Origin: Hoyosella subflava DQS3-9A1
Lineage (GTDB): Bacteria > Actinomycetota > Actinomycetes > Mycobacteriales > Mycobacteriaceae
DNA: 64,000 nt
Reading direction: 5' to 3'
Assembly: GCF_000214175.1 (NCBI RefSeq)
Contig: NC_015564.1
Location: 62,001 to 126,000, forward strand
Position 1 is the first letter of the stretch. The number at the start of each line of letters is the position of its first letter. The notes under the pieces are model-generated. The model was not told the DNA's origin and did not search any database. It saw only the letters and a program-made list of their open reading frames with translations. Positions 17,274 to 24,606 of this stretch are shown piece after piece. Both the position numbers and the translations under genes were made by a program.

Positions 17274-18023
17274 TCACCGGCCCGGCTTGCGAGGCTGCTT
17301 CCGGCGCGCCGGGGGCTGGCGGGACTTGCCACGCCCCGGCGTCTTCGCGGTCGGTTTTGGCGCGGGCTTCTGCATCGCGGAGGTCTGACCGCGGAGCCCT
17401 CTGCTCGAATTCGCCCGGCGGCCCTTGACGATCCCGACCATCTCGTCGAGCAGTGCATCCGTATCGGTCGATCGCTCGGCCAGCCAGGCGATGCCCACAT
17501 GCGAGCGTGGTCCGGCAGCGAGCGGACGAAGAACGAGCTCTGGATCATGGTGCAGCCGCGCTACGGACATCGGAACTACCGTGACGCCAGTCCCGGTCGC
17601 GACGAGATCTACAGCCTCGCTGGAAGTCGCGGGCCGGTGGAGCTGCGGTACACCGGGAACGCCGCCGACGCACTCCCAGGCGAACATGTCATCAAGTGGG
17701 TGCCACACTGCTTCGTCGGCAAGGTCCGCGCAGGTCACCTCCTCGCCAGCGCAGAGAAAGTGTCCGCGCGGAACGACAACTACCGGCATCTCGTCGTACA
17801 GCGGCACCACGCTAAGTAGGTCCCATTCTTCGGCGCGTTGTGGGGGAAGTCGCACGAGTGCGGCGTCGACGCGCCGCTGCACCAGCGCTGCGCACTGGTC
17901 CGAGACGGAAACCTGCACTAGCTGCAGGGGGACGTCGGTTACCCGCTCAGACCAGCGCTGAGCCCACTTCGCGGGTGTGGCGCCGGGTACGTACCCAAGC
18001 CAGAATTCCTTCGGATCAGTCAT
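17274..18023 (-). CDS. LysR-type substrate-binding domain protein without HTH
   Basis: This 249-aa protein is only the effector-binding half of a LysR regulator. Recognisable parts are LGYVPGATPAKWAQRW, the strand QLVQVSVSDQCAALVQRRVDAALVRLP and SSEAVDLVATGTGVTVVPMS. No winged helix-turn-helix precedes it. The C-terminal 60 residues are a low-complexity basic tail (KPAPKPTAKTPGRGKSRQPP). Such stand-alone domains occur in actinobacteria; whether this one binds DNA through the tail or only senses a ligand is unknown. It overlaps the upstream Rdx gene by 8 nt. Confidence 0.8.
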   Translation of the reverse strand: MTDPKEFWLGYVPGATPAKWAQRWSERVTDVPLQLVQVSVSDQCAALVQRRVDAALVRLPPQRAEEWDLLSVVPLYDEMPVVVVPRGHFLCAGEEVTCADLADEAVWHPLDDMFAWECVGGVPGVPQLHRPATSSEAVDLVATGTGVTVVPMSVARLHHDPELVLRPLAAGPRSHVGIAWLAERSTDTDALLDEMVGIVKGRRANSSRGLRGQTSAMQKPAPKPTAKTPGRGKSRQPPARRKQPRKPGR

Positions 18024-18348
18024 CGTTGCCGCTTGTCAGGGTGGAACGGTCGGAGTGACCGAGGTCGCGAGCGGGGGCGACTACGTCGCGGACGCGTTGC
18101 TTGAGAACAGTGATCTCGGGGAACCCACCGTCAGTCTCGCGGTTCCAGACGTTGCTCTCCCCCACATCGATGCGGAACGAACCGCTGGCCCCGGGGCGCA
18201 GTGCGACTTCACTCACATCGCCGTGGAACGAGGTGAGCAACTCCTGCGCCATCCAGGCGGCGCGCAGCAACCATCCGCAGCGTACGCAATAGGTGATGAC
18301 GATGCGACTGCGACTGTTGTCACCGATGTCGGGGAGAGATTCGGTCAT
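18016..18348 (-). CDS. SelT/SelW/SelH (Rdx) family thioredoxin-fold protein
   Basis: The 110-aa protein has the Rdx signature: a first strand ending in a redox CxxC (ITYCVRCGWLLRAAWMAQEL, Cys about 19 and 22) followed by FHGDVSEVALRPGASGSFRID and a GGFPEITVLKQRVRD helix. In eukaryotic SelW one Cys is selenocysteine; here both are Cys. It may be a small thiol oxidoreductase, with partner unknown. I start at ATG 18348 (MTESLPDIGD), where similarity to the fold begins. It is coupled to the downstream LysR-like gene by an 8-nt overlap. Confidence 0.8.
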   Translation of the reverse strand: MTESLPDIGDNSRSRIVITYCVRCGWLLRAAWMAQELLTSFHGDVSEVALRPGASGSFRIDVGESNVWNRETDGGFPEITVLKQRVRDVVAPARDLGHSDRSTLTSGNDD

Positions 18349-18389
18349 GTTCTCAGTATTAGCCAGCGTCACGCGAGTGCAAGCGTCGG

Positions 18390-19178
18390 CTAGCGCGCGA
18401 CCACGAGGATGTACCCGACGAAGGCGACGATGTCGATTACGGCATGCGCGATGAGCAGCGGCCATACCCGTCCGCTTACCTGAAAGTAGCGGGCGAAAAC
18501 GATGCCCATGACGATGTTGCCCCCGAAGGAGCCGATTCCTTGATAGAGGTGGTAGCTTCCGCGGATCAAGGCTGATGCGGCAAGCGCCGCGTTTGGGCTG
18601 ACGCCGAGTTGACGCATCCGGATGAGGAGATACACGACGACGATGACTTCCTCAGCGGCGGAATTCGCGATCGCTGAGGCGACCAGCATCGGCACCTGCC
18701 ACCAGCTGTCCTGCAATGCGCTGGGGACGACCTCCAATGTGATCCCGAGGGTGCGGCCGATTGCGTAAAGCCCGAGGCCGGGAAGGCCAATCACCGCCGC
18801 GAGGACGAGTCCGGCGCCAATGTCAGCACGTCTCAGGCGCAGCTGGGCGGCCAGCCAGGTGGCGGCACCCGTCCGCCACAGCAGAAATCCAGCAAGCCCG
18901 GCCCACGCTAGCAAGCGCACGACGAGAAGTGCGTTCCGCGCGAAGTCGATGATCGCGGAATCAGACCGCGTCACGTTCAGCGCGACGGTCTGTTCGGCGA
19001 TCGGTCGCGGATCGAGCCAGGCTTCGGCAAACGTAAGGACACTGAATAGACCCTGAATCCCGAGAGTGATGAAGACGACTAGGCCGACCTCGATCCACAG
19101 CAGTCGCCGCTGGCGGGGGTCAGGCTCCGGCTCGGGCAGGTGGCGGAGGTCGGGCCTGAACCAGGTACGGATACTCAC
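18390..19178 (-). CDS. CPBP (CAAX/bacteriocin-processing) family membrane protease
   Basis: This 262-aa protein has seven to eight membrane helices. The family motifs are EE in NSAAEEVIVVVYLLIR (about 178-193), the FxxxH-like element RGSYHLYQG and the last motif HAVID (about 246-250), which form the glutamate intramembrane protease site. Its target is unknown; actinobacterial relatives are often housekeeping membrane proteins. On the minus strand TAGCTT occurs 8 nt before the GTG start, another possible leaderless promoter. It lies about 20 bp downstream of the DUF2470 gene. Confidence 0.85.
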   Translation of the reverse strand: MSIRTWFRPDLRHLPEPEPDPRQRRLLWIEVGLVVFITLGIQGLFSVLTFAEAWLDPRPIAEQTVALNVTRSDSAIIDFARNALLVVRLLAWAGLAGFLLWRTGAATWLAAQLRLRRADIGAGLVLAAVIGLPGLGLYAIGRTLGITLEVVPSALQDSWWQVPMLVASAIANSAAEEVIVVVYLLIRMRQLGVSPNAALAASALIRGSYHLYQGIGSFGGNIVMGIVFARYFQVSGRVWPLLIAHAVIDIVAFVGYILVVAR

Positions 19179-19198
19179 CTTGAGTCAAGCTAGCAGCG

Positions 19199-19987
19199 TT
19201 ACTGGCCTCTCGCGCGCATCCCATTCAGGAATGGACAGCCCATCAGAATGCGCAGAGCCTGACTGAGCTGGTCGGGAGTGCTGACTGGGGCAGGGAACGC
19301 GATGCGGATGTCTTGATCCGCGTTGTCGCTCGCGCCAGAATGCTCGACCCGCAAACGCAGTCCGTAGCGATCAAGTCCGAGGGGGCGGATAGTGCCGGCG
19401 CGCGCCGACGCGGGAAGTTTACGGGTGATCATTGCCAGCATATCGGTGTGGTCACTGTCGAGATGACGAAGCCAGCACGTTTCGACATAGCAGAAGGGGT
19501 CCGGCTCGGCTGCCGCGAGTGCGTCGACAGGGACAGCTTCCGCGCCAGTGTGATCGGCCACAACCGTGGATGTCATCTCGAGGCGCAGCAGGGTCATACC
19601 GTGGCCGACGTCGAGAAGCTCGACGTGAGGGGAGGTCGCCGCGATTCGTGCCGCAGTCGCTGCGAGAGCGTCGGGATCGATCGGGAACAGTTGCCCGCGG
19701 ATCCATACGAGTGCCCGCACCGGTTCGCGCAGCTCAACTGGGGCCTCGTCGGTCAATTCCAGGACGGCGGGCATTCCCGCAGTACAAGCTTGCCATGTCA
19801 GGGCGGTGGCGGCGCAATCCTCAGGGACCGCAATGATCATGCCCCCGATGCCGTCGAAGTGGTGAACGGACGTCGCCACCGGATCGGTTCCGTCGAGCGC
19901 GAGGACAGCGGTGCGGGCGCGGCTAAATGCGGACCGGACCCGCTCCGCGGCGTTGGGGCCGTATTGGCCCGGTGATCGGTGTGCCAT
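19199..19987 (-). CDS. DUF2470-domain protein (Rv3839-like)
   Basis: This 262-aa soluble protein has an N-terminal split-barrel-like region and a C-terminal DUF2470-type region around DSDHTDMLAMITRKLP and GLDRYGLRLRVEH. Related domains occur in haem-utilisation proteins of the HugZ type. By position it corresponds to M. tuberculosis Rv3839, an IdeR-controlled gene next to pheA. A 15-of-19 IdeR box lies just upstream, so iron repression is likely here too. I start at ATG 19987 (MAHRSPGQ), 9 nt after AGAGG, rather than the ATG at 19996, which would overlap the ribosome site. Confidence 0.8.
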   Translation of the reverse strand: MAHRSPGQYGPNAAERVRSAFSRARTAVLALDGTDPVATSVHHFDGIGGMIIAVPEDCAATALTWQACTAGMPAVLELTDEAPVELREPVRALVWIRGQLFPIDPDALAATAARIAATSPHVELLDVGHGMTLLRLEMTSTVVADHTGAEAVPVDALAAAEPDPFCYVETCWLRHLDSDHTDMLAMITRKLPASARAGTIRPLGLDRYGLRLRVEHSGASDNADQDIRIAFPAPVSTPDQLSQALRILMGCPFLNGMRARGQ

Positions 19988-20009
19988 CGATCGCATCCTC
20001 TCGAGTAGG

Positions 20010-20028
20010 TGAGGTAAGGCTAACCAAT
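20010..20028 (-). promoter_or_regulatory. IdeR-like iron box upstream of the DUF2470 gene
   Basis: The 19-mer at 20010-20028 matches the IdeR consensus at 15 of 19 positions by hand count, with the central GGTTAGCCT fully conserved. It ends about 22 nt before the start codon, overlapping where the promoter should be, so repression by iron-loaded IdeR is expected. Confidence 0.65.
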
Positions 20029-20083
20029 TTATCCTTCCGGTGGAAGTGCTAGTACTTAAGCTGCCTGGGAAGGCCCGGGCACG

Positions 20084-20089
20084 TACGCT
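20084..20089 (+). promoter_or_regulatory. putative -10 box (TACGCT) of leaderless pheA
   Basis: TACGCT ends 7 nt before GTG 20097 with no Shine-Dalgarno. It also supports choosing that GTG as the start. Confidence 0.5.
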
Positions 20090-20096
20090 CTTATGC

Positions 20097-21014
20097 GTGC
20101 AGCGAATCGCCTACTTCGGACCAGCCGGAACCTTCACTGAAGCGGCACTCGTGCAGATGGAAGCCGCAGGAACCGTGCGAGACACGGTAGAGCGAATCCC
20201 AGCCGCCAGCCCGCCTGCGGCACTCGACCTCGTCCGGAACGGGCACGCTGAGATGGCCTGCGTTCCGATCGAAAGTTCCGTCGAAGGACCGGTGGTGCCC
20301 ACACTGGACGCGCTTGCGCGTGGTGAGCGGCTGCAGATCATCGCGGAAACCGAACTTGCGATCGCGTTCACTGTCGCGGCGCGCCCGGGAACCTCCCTGG
20401 AGGACGTGCGGACTATCGCTGCCTACCCCGTTGCCGCCGCCCAAGTCTCGAGTTGGCTCTCCGACAACCTCGGACATGCCCGGATCGTTCCCGCCGCCTC
20501 CAACGCCGCTGCGGCAGACGATGTTGCCGCGAACCGGGCCGACGCAGCCATTTCGACGCTCCTCGCCGCTCGCCAGCGCTCCCTCCAGATCCTTGCGGAC
20601 GAAGTCGCTGACGTCGAGGGGGCCCGAACGAGCTTCGTCCTTGTGACGAAGCCCGGCCCGCCGCCCCCGCGCACCGGTCGTGACCGCACGTCGATCGTTC
20701 TTGGCCTGCCAAATGAGCCCGGCGCACTCGCGAAGGCGATGAACGAGTTCGCTCTCCGCGGGATAGATCTCAGCCGAATTCAGTCGCGGCCTACCAGGAC
20801 AGGAATGGGAACATACCGCTTCTACCTCGACTGCATCGGCCATATCGACGACTCGGCCGTCGGTGAGGCGCTCAAAGCTCTCCGTCGCGGTGGCGGAGAA
20901 GTGAGGTTTCTGGGATCCTGGCCGACAGTAGTGTCAGGAGGGTGTCCGCCTCCTGACGACACCGCGGTATCGGCGTGGCTTGAGCGTTTGCGCCGGGGAG
21001 ACAGGACACTATGA
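20097..21014 (+). CDS. pheA: prephenate dehydratase
   Basis: The 305-aa enzyme converts prephenate to phenylpyruvate in phenylalanine synthesis. The PDT domain (about 1-185) begins QRIAYFGPAGTFTEAAL. The ACT regulatory domain (about 200-275) contains NEPGALAKAMNEFALRGIDLSRI. Two motifs differ from the usual pattern: catalytic TRF is T-S-F (Ser179, in ARTSFVLV) and the phenylalanine-binding ESRP is Q-S-R-P (Gln229). The GTG at 20097 is chosen because the domain starts there. The stop overlaps the next gene by 4 nt, as in the M. tuberculosis Rv3838c-Rv3837c pair. Confidence 0.93.
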   Translation: MQRIAYFGPAGTFTEAALVQMEAAGTVRDTVERIPAASPPAALDLVRNGHAEMACVPIESSVEGPVVPTLDALARGERLQIIAETELAIAFTVAARPGTSLEDVRTIAAYPVAAAQVSSWLSDNLGHARIVPAASNAAAADDVAANRADAAISTLLAARQRSLQILADEVADVEGARTSFVLVTKPGPPPPRTGRDRTSIVLGLPNEPGALAKAMNEFALRGIDLSRIQSRPTRTGMGTYRFYLDCIGHIDDSAVGEALKALRRGGGEVRFLGSWPTVVSGGCPPPDDTAVSAWLERLRRGDRTL

Positions 21015-21667
21015 GTGGGCGCCTGGTGCTGGTAAGGCACGCTGAATCAGAATCGAATATTCTCCAGAAACTGGACACGCGGCCACCCGGCGCCGGGCTG
21101 ACCGCGCGCGGACACGAACAGGCGAGCGCGCTCGCGAAGGACGCTCAGTCCTGGACGTGCAACGCGCTCGTCAGTTCGATCGCATTGCGTGCGCAGCAGA
21201 CTGCCGACCCTTTGTCGAGGACGCTTGGCCGTGAACTTCAAATTGTCGAGGGTATCCACGAGATTCAGGCAGGTGAACTCGAAGACCGCGCGGACCGCGA
21301 AGCGCATCGTCTCTACCTCGATGCGTACTCAGCATGGATGCACGGTGACTACTCGGTGAGGATCCCGGGTGGTGAAAGCGGGCACGACGTTCTGGACCGC
21401 TATTTACCCGTCATCGGCGACCTTCATGATCAGTACCTGGCAGACGACAACGGAACGGTCGTTGTTGTTAGTCACGGCGCGGTGATCAGGCTGGTTGCTG
21501 CAAGGCTCACGGGGATTACCCCGATGTTCGCGATCATGAATAGGCTTCAGAACACGGGGGTCGTTGAGCTTCAGCCGACCCGGGGTGGCTGGGAACTTGG
21601 CCAGTGGGGTCAACTCAAAGCACCGTTCACCGACGTGGCTGAACACGTTCGTGACGTGATGGGCTGA
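21011..21667 (+). CDS. histidine phosphatase / phosphoglycerate mutase-like protein
   Basis: This 218-aa member of the histidine phosphatase superfamily carries the catalytic LVRHAESESN (His about 9, Arg about 8) and the second catalytic His in VVVSHGAVIRL (about 156). The region EIQAGELEDRADRE supplies the acid. It is cofactor-independent in type and may not be a glycolytic mutase; coupling to pheA through an ATGA overlap suggests a linked metabolic role, which I cannot specify. It ends 13 bp before the convergent espG-like gene. Confidence 0.88.
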   Translation: MSGRLVLVRHAESESNILQKLDTRPPGAGLTARGHEQASALAKDAQSWTCNALVSSIALRAQQTADPLSRTLGRELQIVEGIHEIQAGELEDRADREAHRLYLDAYSAWMHGDYSVRIPGGESGHDVLDRYLPVIGDLHDQYLADDNGTVVVVSHGAVIRLVAARLTGITPMFAIMNRLQNTGVVELQPTRGGWELGQWGQLKAPFTDVAEHVRDVMG

Positions 21668-21680
21668 CCTGTGGGGCTGC

Positions 21681-22451
21681 TCAGGAGCCTGTCGGCATCG
21701 CCCAGCACAACCCCTTGAGAAGTGCCGAGATACGGGCGTCGCTGCCACCACATAGCGTTAGCCACGGTGGGTCTCCCGGGCAGGCAGGTATTGTCATCAG
21801 CCTCCCTATCGGGGTGTCGAACACCCCTGAAGTGATCATGCTGCCCGCACGAGGTGCGCCGGCGACGATCTCTGACATCCCCGTCAATCGTGAAAATGCA
21901 TCCACTAATCGGCGGGCGTCCTGAGCGGGAACGCCGAGGCGCCTGAACGCAGACTCCGCTCCTGCTGGCTCTCCCGCCATCCCGAGCGCCTCCAGAAGAT
22001 CTTCGCGCGGGGCTCGCACATCGCGCACTCGCATAGCGGGAACAGAGCCGAGGAACCGCCGCAGCGGCGCGGCTGGTGCACCGGTGATCGCCGCAATTCT
22101 GATGATGTCTCCGGTGCGGACGGCACCCACCGGCGAGCCACGGCGACCTCCCCAGGAGATCACCATTCGCTCGGGCTGGGCTACCGCGATACGCCGGATC
22201 GTGACCTCATGTTCAGCAAGCATGAGCGTGCGCAGCCAATCAGCGAGGTCAGGGTGCACATACCCGTCGGTGACCAGGCCGCGTCGGGACAGGTTATCGA
22301 TATGGTGCGCGCTTTCGCTCGCGAGCGGGACCTGCAGAGCCACCGGCAGTTCCTCGATTCCTGCGAAGGACTGCAGCGCGGCCAGTTCGGAAACCGTGAC
22401 TGTTGCTGCCTCGAGCTCGTTCGTTAGTTGCGGCGCCAGTATCACGGTCAC
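21681..22451 (-). CDS. espG: EspG-type ESX secretion-associated chaperone
   Basis: This 256-aa protein matches the EspG family, cytosolic chaperones that bind the tip of PPE proteins and keep PE-PPE pairs soluble for type VII secretion. Supporting segments are SELAALQSFAGIEELPVAL near the N-terminus, the central strand pair (VTIRRIAVAQPERMVISWGG) and the C-terminal region with IGRLMTIPA. It is the last gene of a three-gene unit: its ATG overlaps the PPE-like stop by 4 nt. No ESX membrane genes (EccB-E, MycP) are in the window, so the cassette must use machinery encoded elsewhere. Confidence 0.75.
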   Translation of the reverse strand: MTVILAPQLTNELEAATVTVSELAALQSFAGIEELPVALQVPLASESAHHIDNLSRRGLVTDGYVHPDLADWLRTLMLAEHEVTIRRIAVAQPERMVISWGGRRGSPVGAVRTGDIIRIAAITGAPAAPLRRFLGSVPAMRVRDVRAPREDLLEALGMAGEPAGAESAFRRLGVPAQDARRLVDAFSRLTGMSEIVAGAPRAGSMITSGVFDTPIGRLMTIPACPGDPPWLTLCGGSDARISALLKGLCWAMPTGS

Positions 22452-23764
22452 CGCCCCCCAGCATTCGCGCCGATGATCGGAGGACAGACGAGTTGCCCAG
22501 CTGGACCCGTGTCAAAGGACTCTCTGGGACCGGCAGCCTTTCTGAGGGGGCGGACGTCGTCCTCCTCGGCGGATGCGACTGCGCGTCCGGCGAATGGTGC
22601 GTAGGGCATTGCCGCGGGCGTCACCGTGTCCCGCGCTCCTGAAACCGGTGTAGTCCGATGCGAAACACCCCGTCCAGCCTCCCCAGTGCCATCAGGCGTG
22701 CGGATCGCCCGTGAGCTTCGCTGATCGGCATCGCGAGTGTGTCCTGAAAGCTCATCACCTATGGCTCCCCGCGATAAAAGGAGCCGATCGCTCGCAGGTA
22801 TGGCGCCCACCGCAAGGCTTGCGCTGACTGTCGCAAGGGGCGTGGTAACGCTCGATCGTGGTGCTGTGGACTGCACCGCACCTGCGGACGACGTAGAACT
22901 TCCGGAGGCGGGTCCGGCAATAGTTCCGAGGACTGAGGAAACTGAACGCACGGCTGCCGCCGAGACGCCCGCGATCGTCGCGGCGGAATGTGCAGCGTGC
23001 GACAGGTGGGAGGCCCCCTGAGTGACGGCTGCGAGCGGAGTAGTGGGCCCAGACAGTGCCCCAGCGACGGGCGAGACCTGCGCGGGGCTGATGTGGGCGG
23101 GACCAGAGCTGCCGACGTTGCTGAACGCAGACGCAGGCGTGGTCGAGAGCGAAACGTCATCCGGAATCGCACCGTCCGGATTCGATTGCGGCTCCGCGCT
23201 CTGAAGGTTGGTAAGAGCTGGCGGGGCCGGGAAGTCGACAGCAACACCGACAGGGGAGCATGCCGCTTCGTACCCGTGCATCGCTGCGGCAGCCCGGATG
23301 TCGAGTGCCCGCTCCATGCCCTCGCCCGCGGCAGTCAGCCCGCTAGCGACGCCAGGAGCCGCAGCGCCGGCGGCTTTCATCGCCTGGGCAGCCAAGATCT
23401 CCGCTTCAGTGGGCATTGCCACGTTCGCAGCGTCGTATCCCGATGCACAGAGACGGGCCTGTGTGCTCACCGAGCTGGCCGTGACGCTGGCTGCGCGTAG
23501 CCAGGCCTCCATTTGACCGAGCTTGGGCAGCGCCCGGGCGGCCGCGTCGCCGCGCCAGCTCTCACCGAGAGAGCGGGTGACTGCCGCGATCTGGTCAGCC
23601 GTCTCGGCAAGTGTGGTGCTCATGTCTGACCATTGCGCGCTTGCTGTAGCCATTGGGCCTGATCGCGCTCCGCCGCGAAGGTCGGTCGCGAGCCGTACGA
23701 CTCGACGCAACGCCCAGACAATGCCTGTGAATCCCATGTCGTTACCCCTGACAGCTGTGGTCAC
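22448..23764 (-). CDS. PPE-like type VII secretion substrate
   Basis: The 438-aa protein has an N-terminal helical PPE-type domain (about 1-180). Recognisable are GARSGPMATASAQWSDM, the WxG turn in ESWRGDAAARAL, MEAWLRAA and a MHGYEAA segment equivalent to the M-x-GYHA region of PPE proteins. The canonical Pro-Pro-Glu near the N-terminus is missing. Residues about 190-438 are a Ser/Ala/Thr-rich low-complexity tail with no recognisable domain. It lies between the PE-like and EspG genes, overlapping each by 4 nt, as expected for a co-folded, co-secreted pair. Confidence 0.72.
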   Translation of the reverse strand: MTTAVRGNDMGFTGIVWALRRVVRLATDLRGGARSGPMATASAQWSDMSTTLAETADQIAAVTRSLGESWRGDAAARALPKLGQMEAWLRAASVTASSVSTQARLCASGYDAANVAMPTEAEILAAQAMKAAGAAAPGVASGLTAAGEGMERALDIRAAAAMHGYEAACSPVGVAVDFPAPPALTNLQSAEPQSNPDGAIPDDVSLSTTPASAFSNVGSSGPAHISPAQVSPVAGALSGPTTPLAAVTQGASHLSHAAHSAATIAGVSAAAVRSVSSVLGTIAGPASGSSTSSAGAVQSTAPRSSVTTPLATVSASLAVGAIPASDRLLLSRGAIGDELSGHTRDADQRSSRAIRTPDGTGEAGRGVSHRTTPVSGARDTVTPAAMPYAPFAGRAVASAEEDDVRPLRKAAGPRESFDTGPAGQLVCPPIIGANAGGR

Positions 23765-24069
23765 GAACGAGCGTGCAGCGCTGCGCTGAACGTCTCGTCA
23801 TTCGCCGAATAGTCCGCCGCGATGGCTGCCAGCGCACCCGAGGCCGCCCGCAACTCAGCGACGGCAGCATGCGTGCGGTGGTTGAGACTGGAACTAGCCG
23901 AGGAACTCCAGCGGGCTGCCGCGAGTGAAACCTCATCCAGCCCCGCTGGCACAGGGCTCAGCGCGGATGCGCATCTCGCTAGATCGGCAGTGATCCGATG
24001 CGCCATCGCCTCCAGCCGCTGTGCGGCCTCCCAAAGCGCTTCTGGATTGACATACAGCTGATCCCCCAC
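23761..24069 (-). CDS. PE-like type VII secretion partner with YxxxD motif
   Basis: This 102-aa, two-helix protein resembles a PE domain. The turn is LSPVPAGLDEVSLAAARW and the second helix ends IAADYSANDETF, which contains the secretion signal Y-x-x-x-D. I start at GTG 24069, because GGGAGG lies 7 nt upstream; the longer frame from 24084 would put that ribosome site inside the gene. The stop overlaps the PPE-like start by 4 nt. It has no Pro-Glu at positions 8-9, so 'PE-like' is safer than PE. A WXG100 assignment fits less well, because the WxG turn is on the PPE-like partner. Confidence 0.7.
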   Translation of the reverse strand: MGDQLYVNPEALWEAAQRLEAMAHRITADLARCASALSPVPAGLDEVSLAAARWSSSASSSLNHRTHAAVAELRAASGALAAIAADYSANDETFSAALHARS

Positions 24070-24240
24070 CGCGAAACCTCCCACTGTCAGCGGACATGGG
24101 TCCTCGAGAGAGATGCGATGTCATCGATCTCACCGGCCCGCTATAGACCGACGCAGCGAAACCCCACTTGGTTCCGCGAACTTCACCGAAATTTTCGGGA
24201 GTAACGAAATTCGGTGGAGCGTGCCGTCGTGTGCTGAGGT

Positions 24241-24591
24241 TTAGGCCCAGCCGAGTTCGTGTAAGCGGTCGTCGTCAATACCGAAGTGGTGGGCGATTTC
24301 GTGGATGACAGTCACTGCTACCTCGTGGACCACGTCATCCTCGGACTCGCACATTGTCAGCAGCGCATCGCGATAAATCGTGATGGTGTCAGGAAGGCTG
24401 CCAGCGTAGAACGAGTCACGTTCGGTAAGCGCAACACCATGGTAAAGCCCGAGCAGGTCCGGTTCTTCCTCATTACGTTCCTCCACGAGCACGACGACGT
24501 TGTCTATCGCGCGCGCAAGCTGCTCCGGAACGAGATCGAGCGCATCAGACACGAGCTCTTCGAAACGCTCGTCGGTCATAGCTACAGGCAT
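24241..24591 (-). CDS. minimal zincin-type metallopeptidase domain protein
   Basis: This 116-aa protein has an HExxH zinc site in VTVIHEIAHHFGIDDDRLHELG, extended to H-E-x-x-H-x-x-G-x-x-D. It matches the small 'minimal zincin' family (formerly DUF1025). The conserved SLPDTITIYRDALL strand is present. The positional equivalent is M. tuberculosis Rv3836. Substrates are unknown. It starts 16 bp after the septum-formation gene on the same strand. A second in-frame ATG (24579) is possible. Confidence 0.85.
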   Translation of the reverse strand: MPVAMTDERFEELVSDALDLVPEQLARAIDNVVVLVEERNEEEPDLLGLYHGVALTERDSFYAGSLPDTITIYRDALLTMCESEDDVVHEVAVTVIHEIAHHFGIDDDRLHELGWA

Positions 24592-24606
24592 CGACTGGTT
24601 CAGTCC

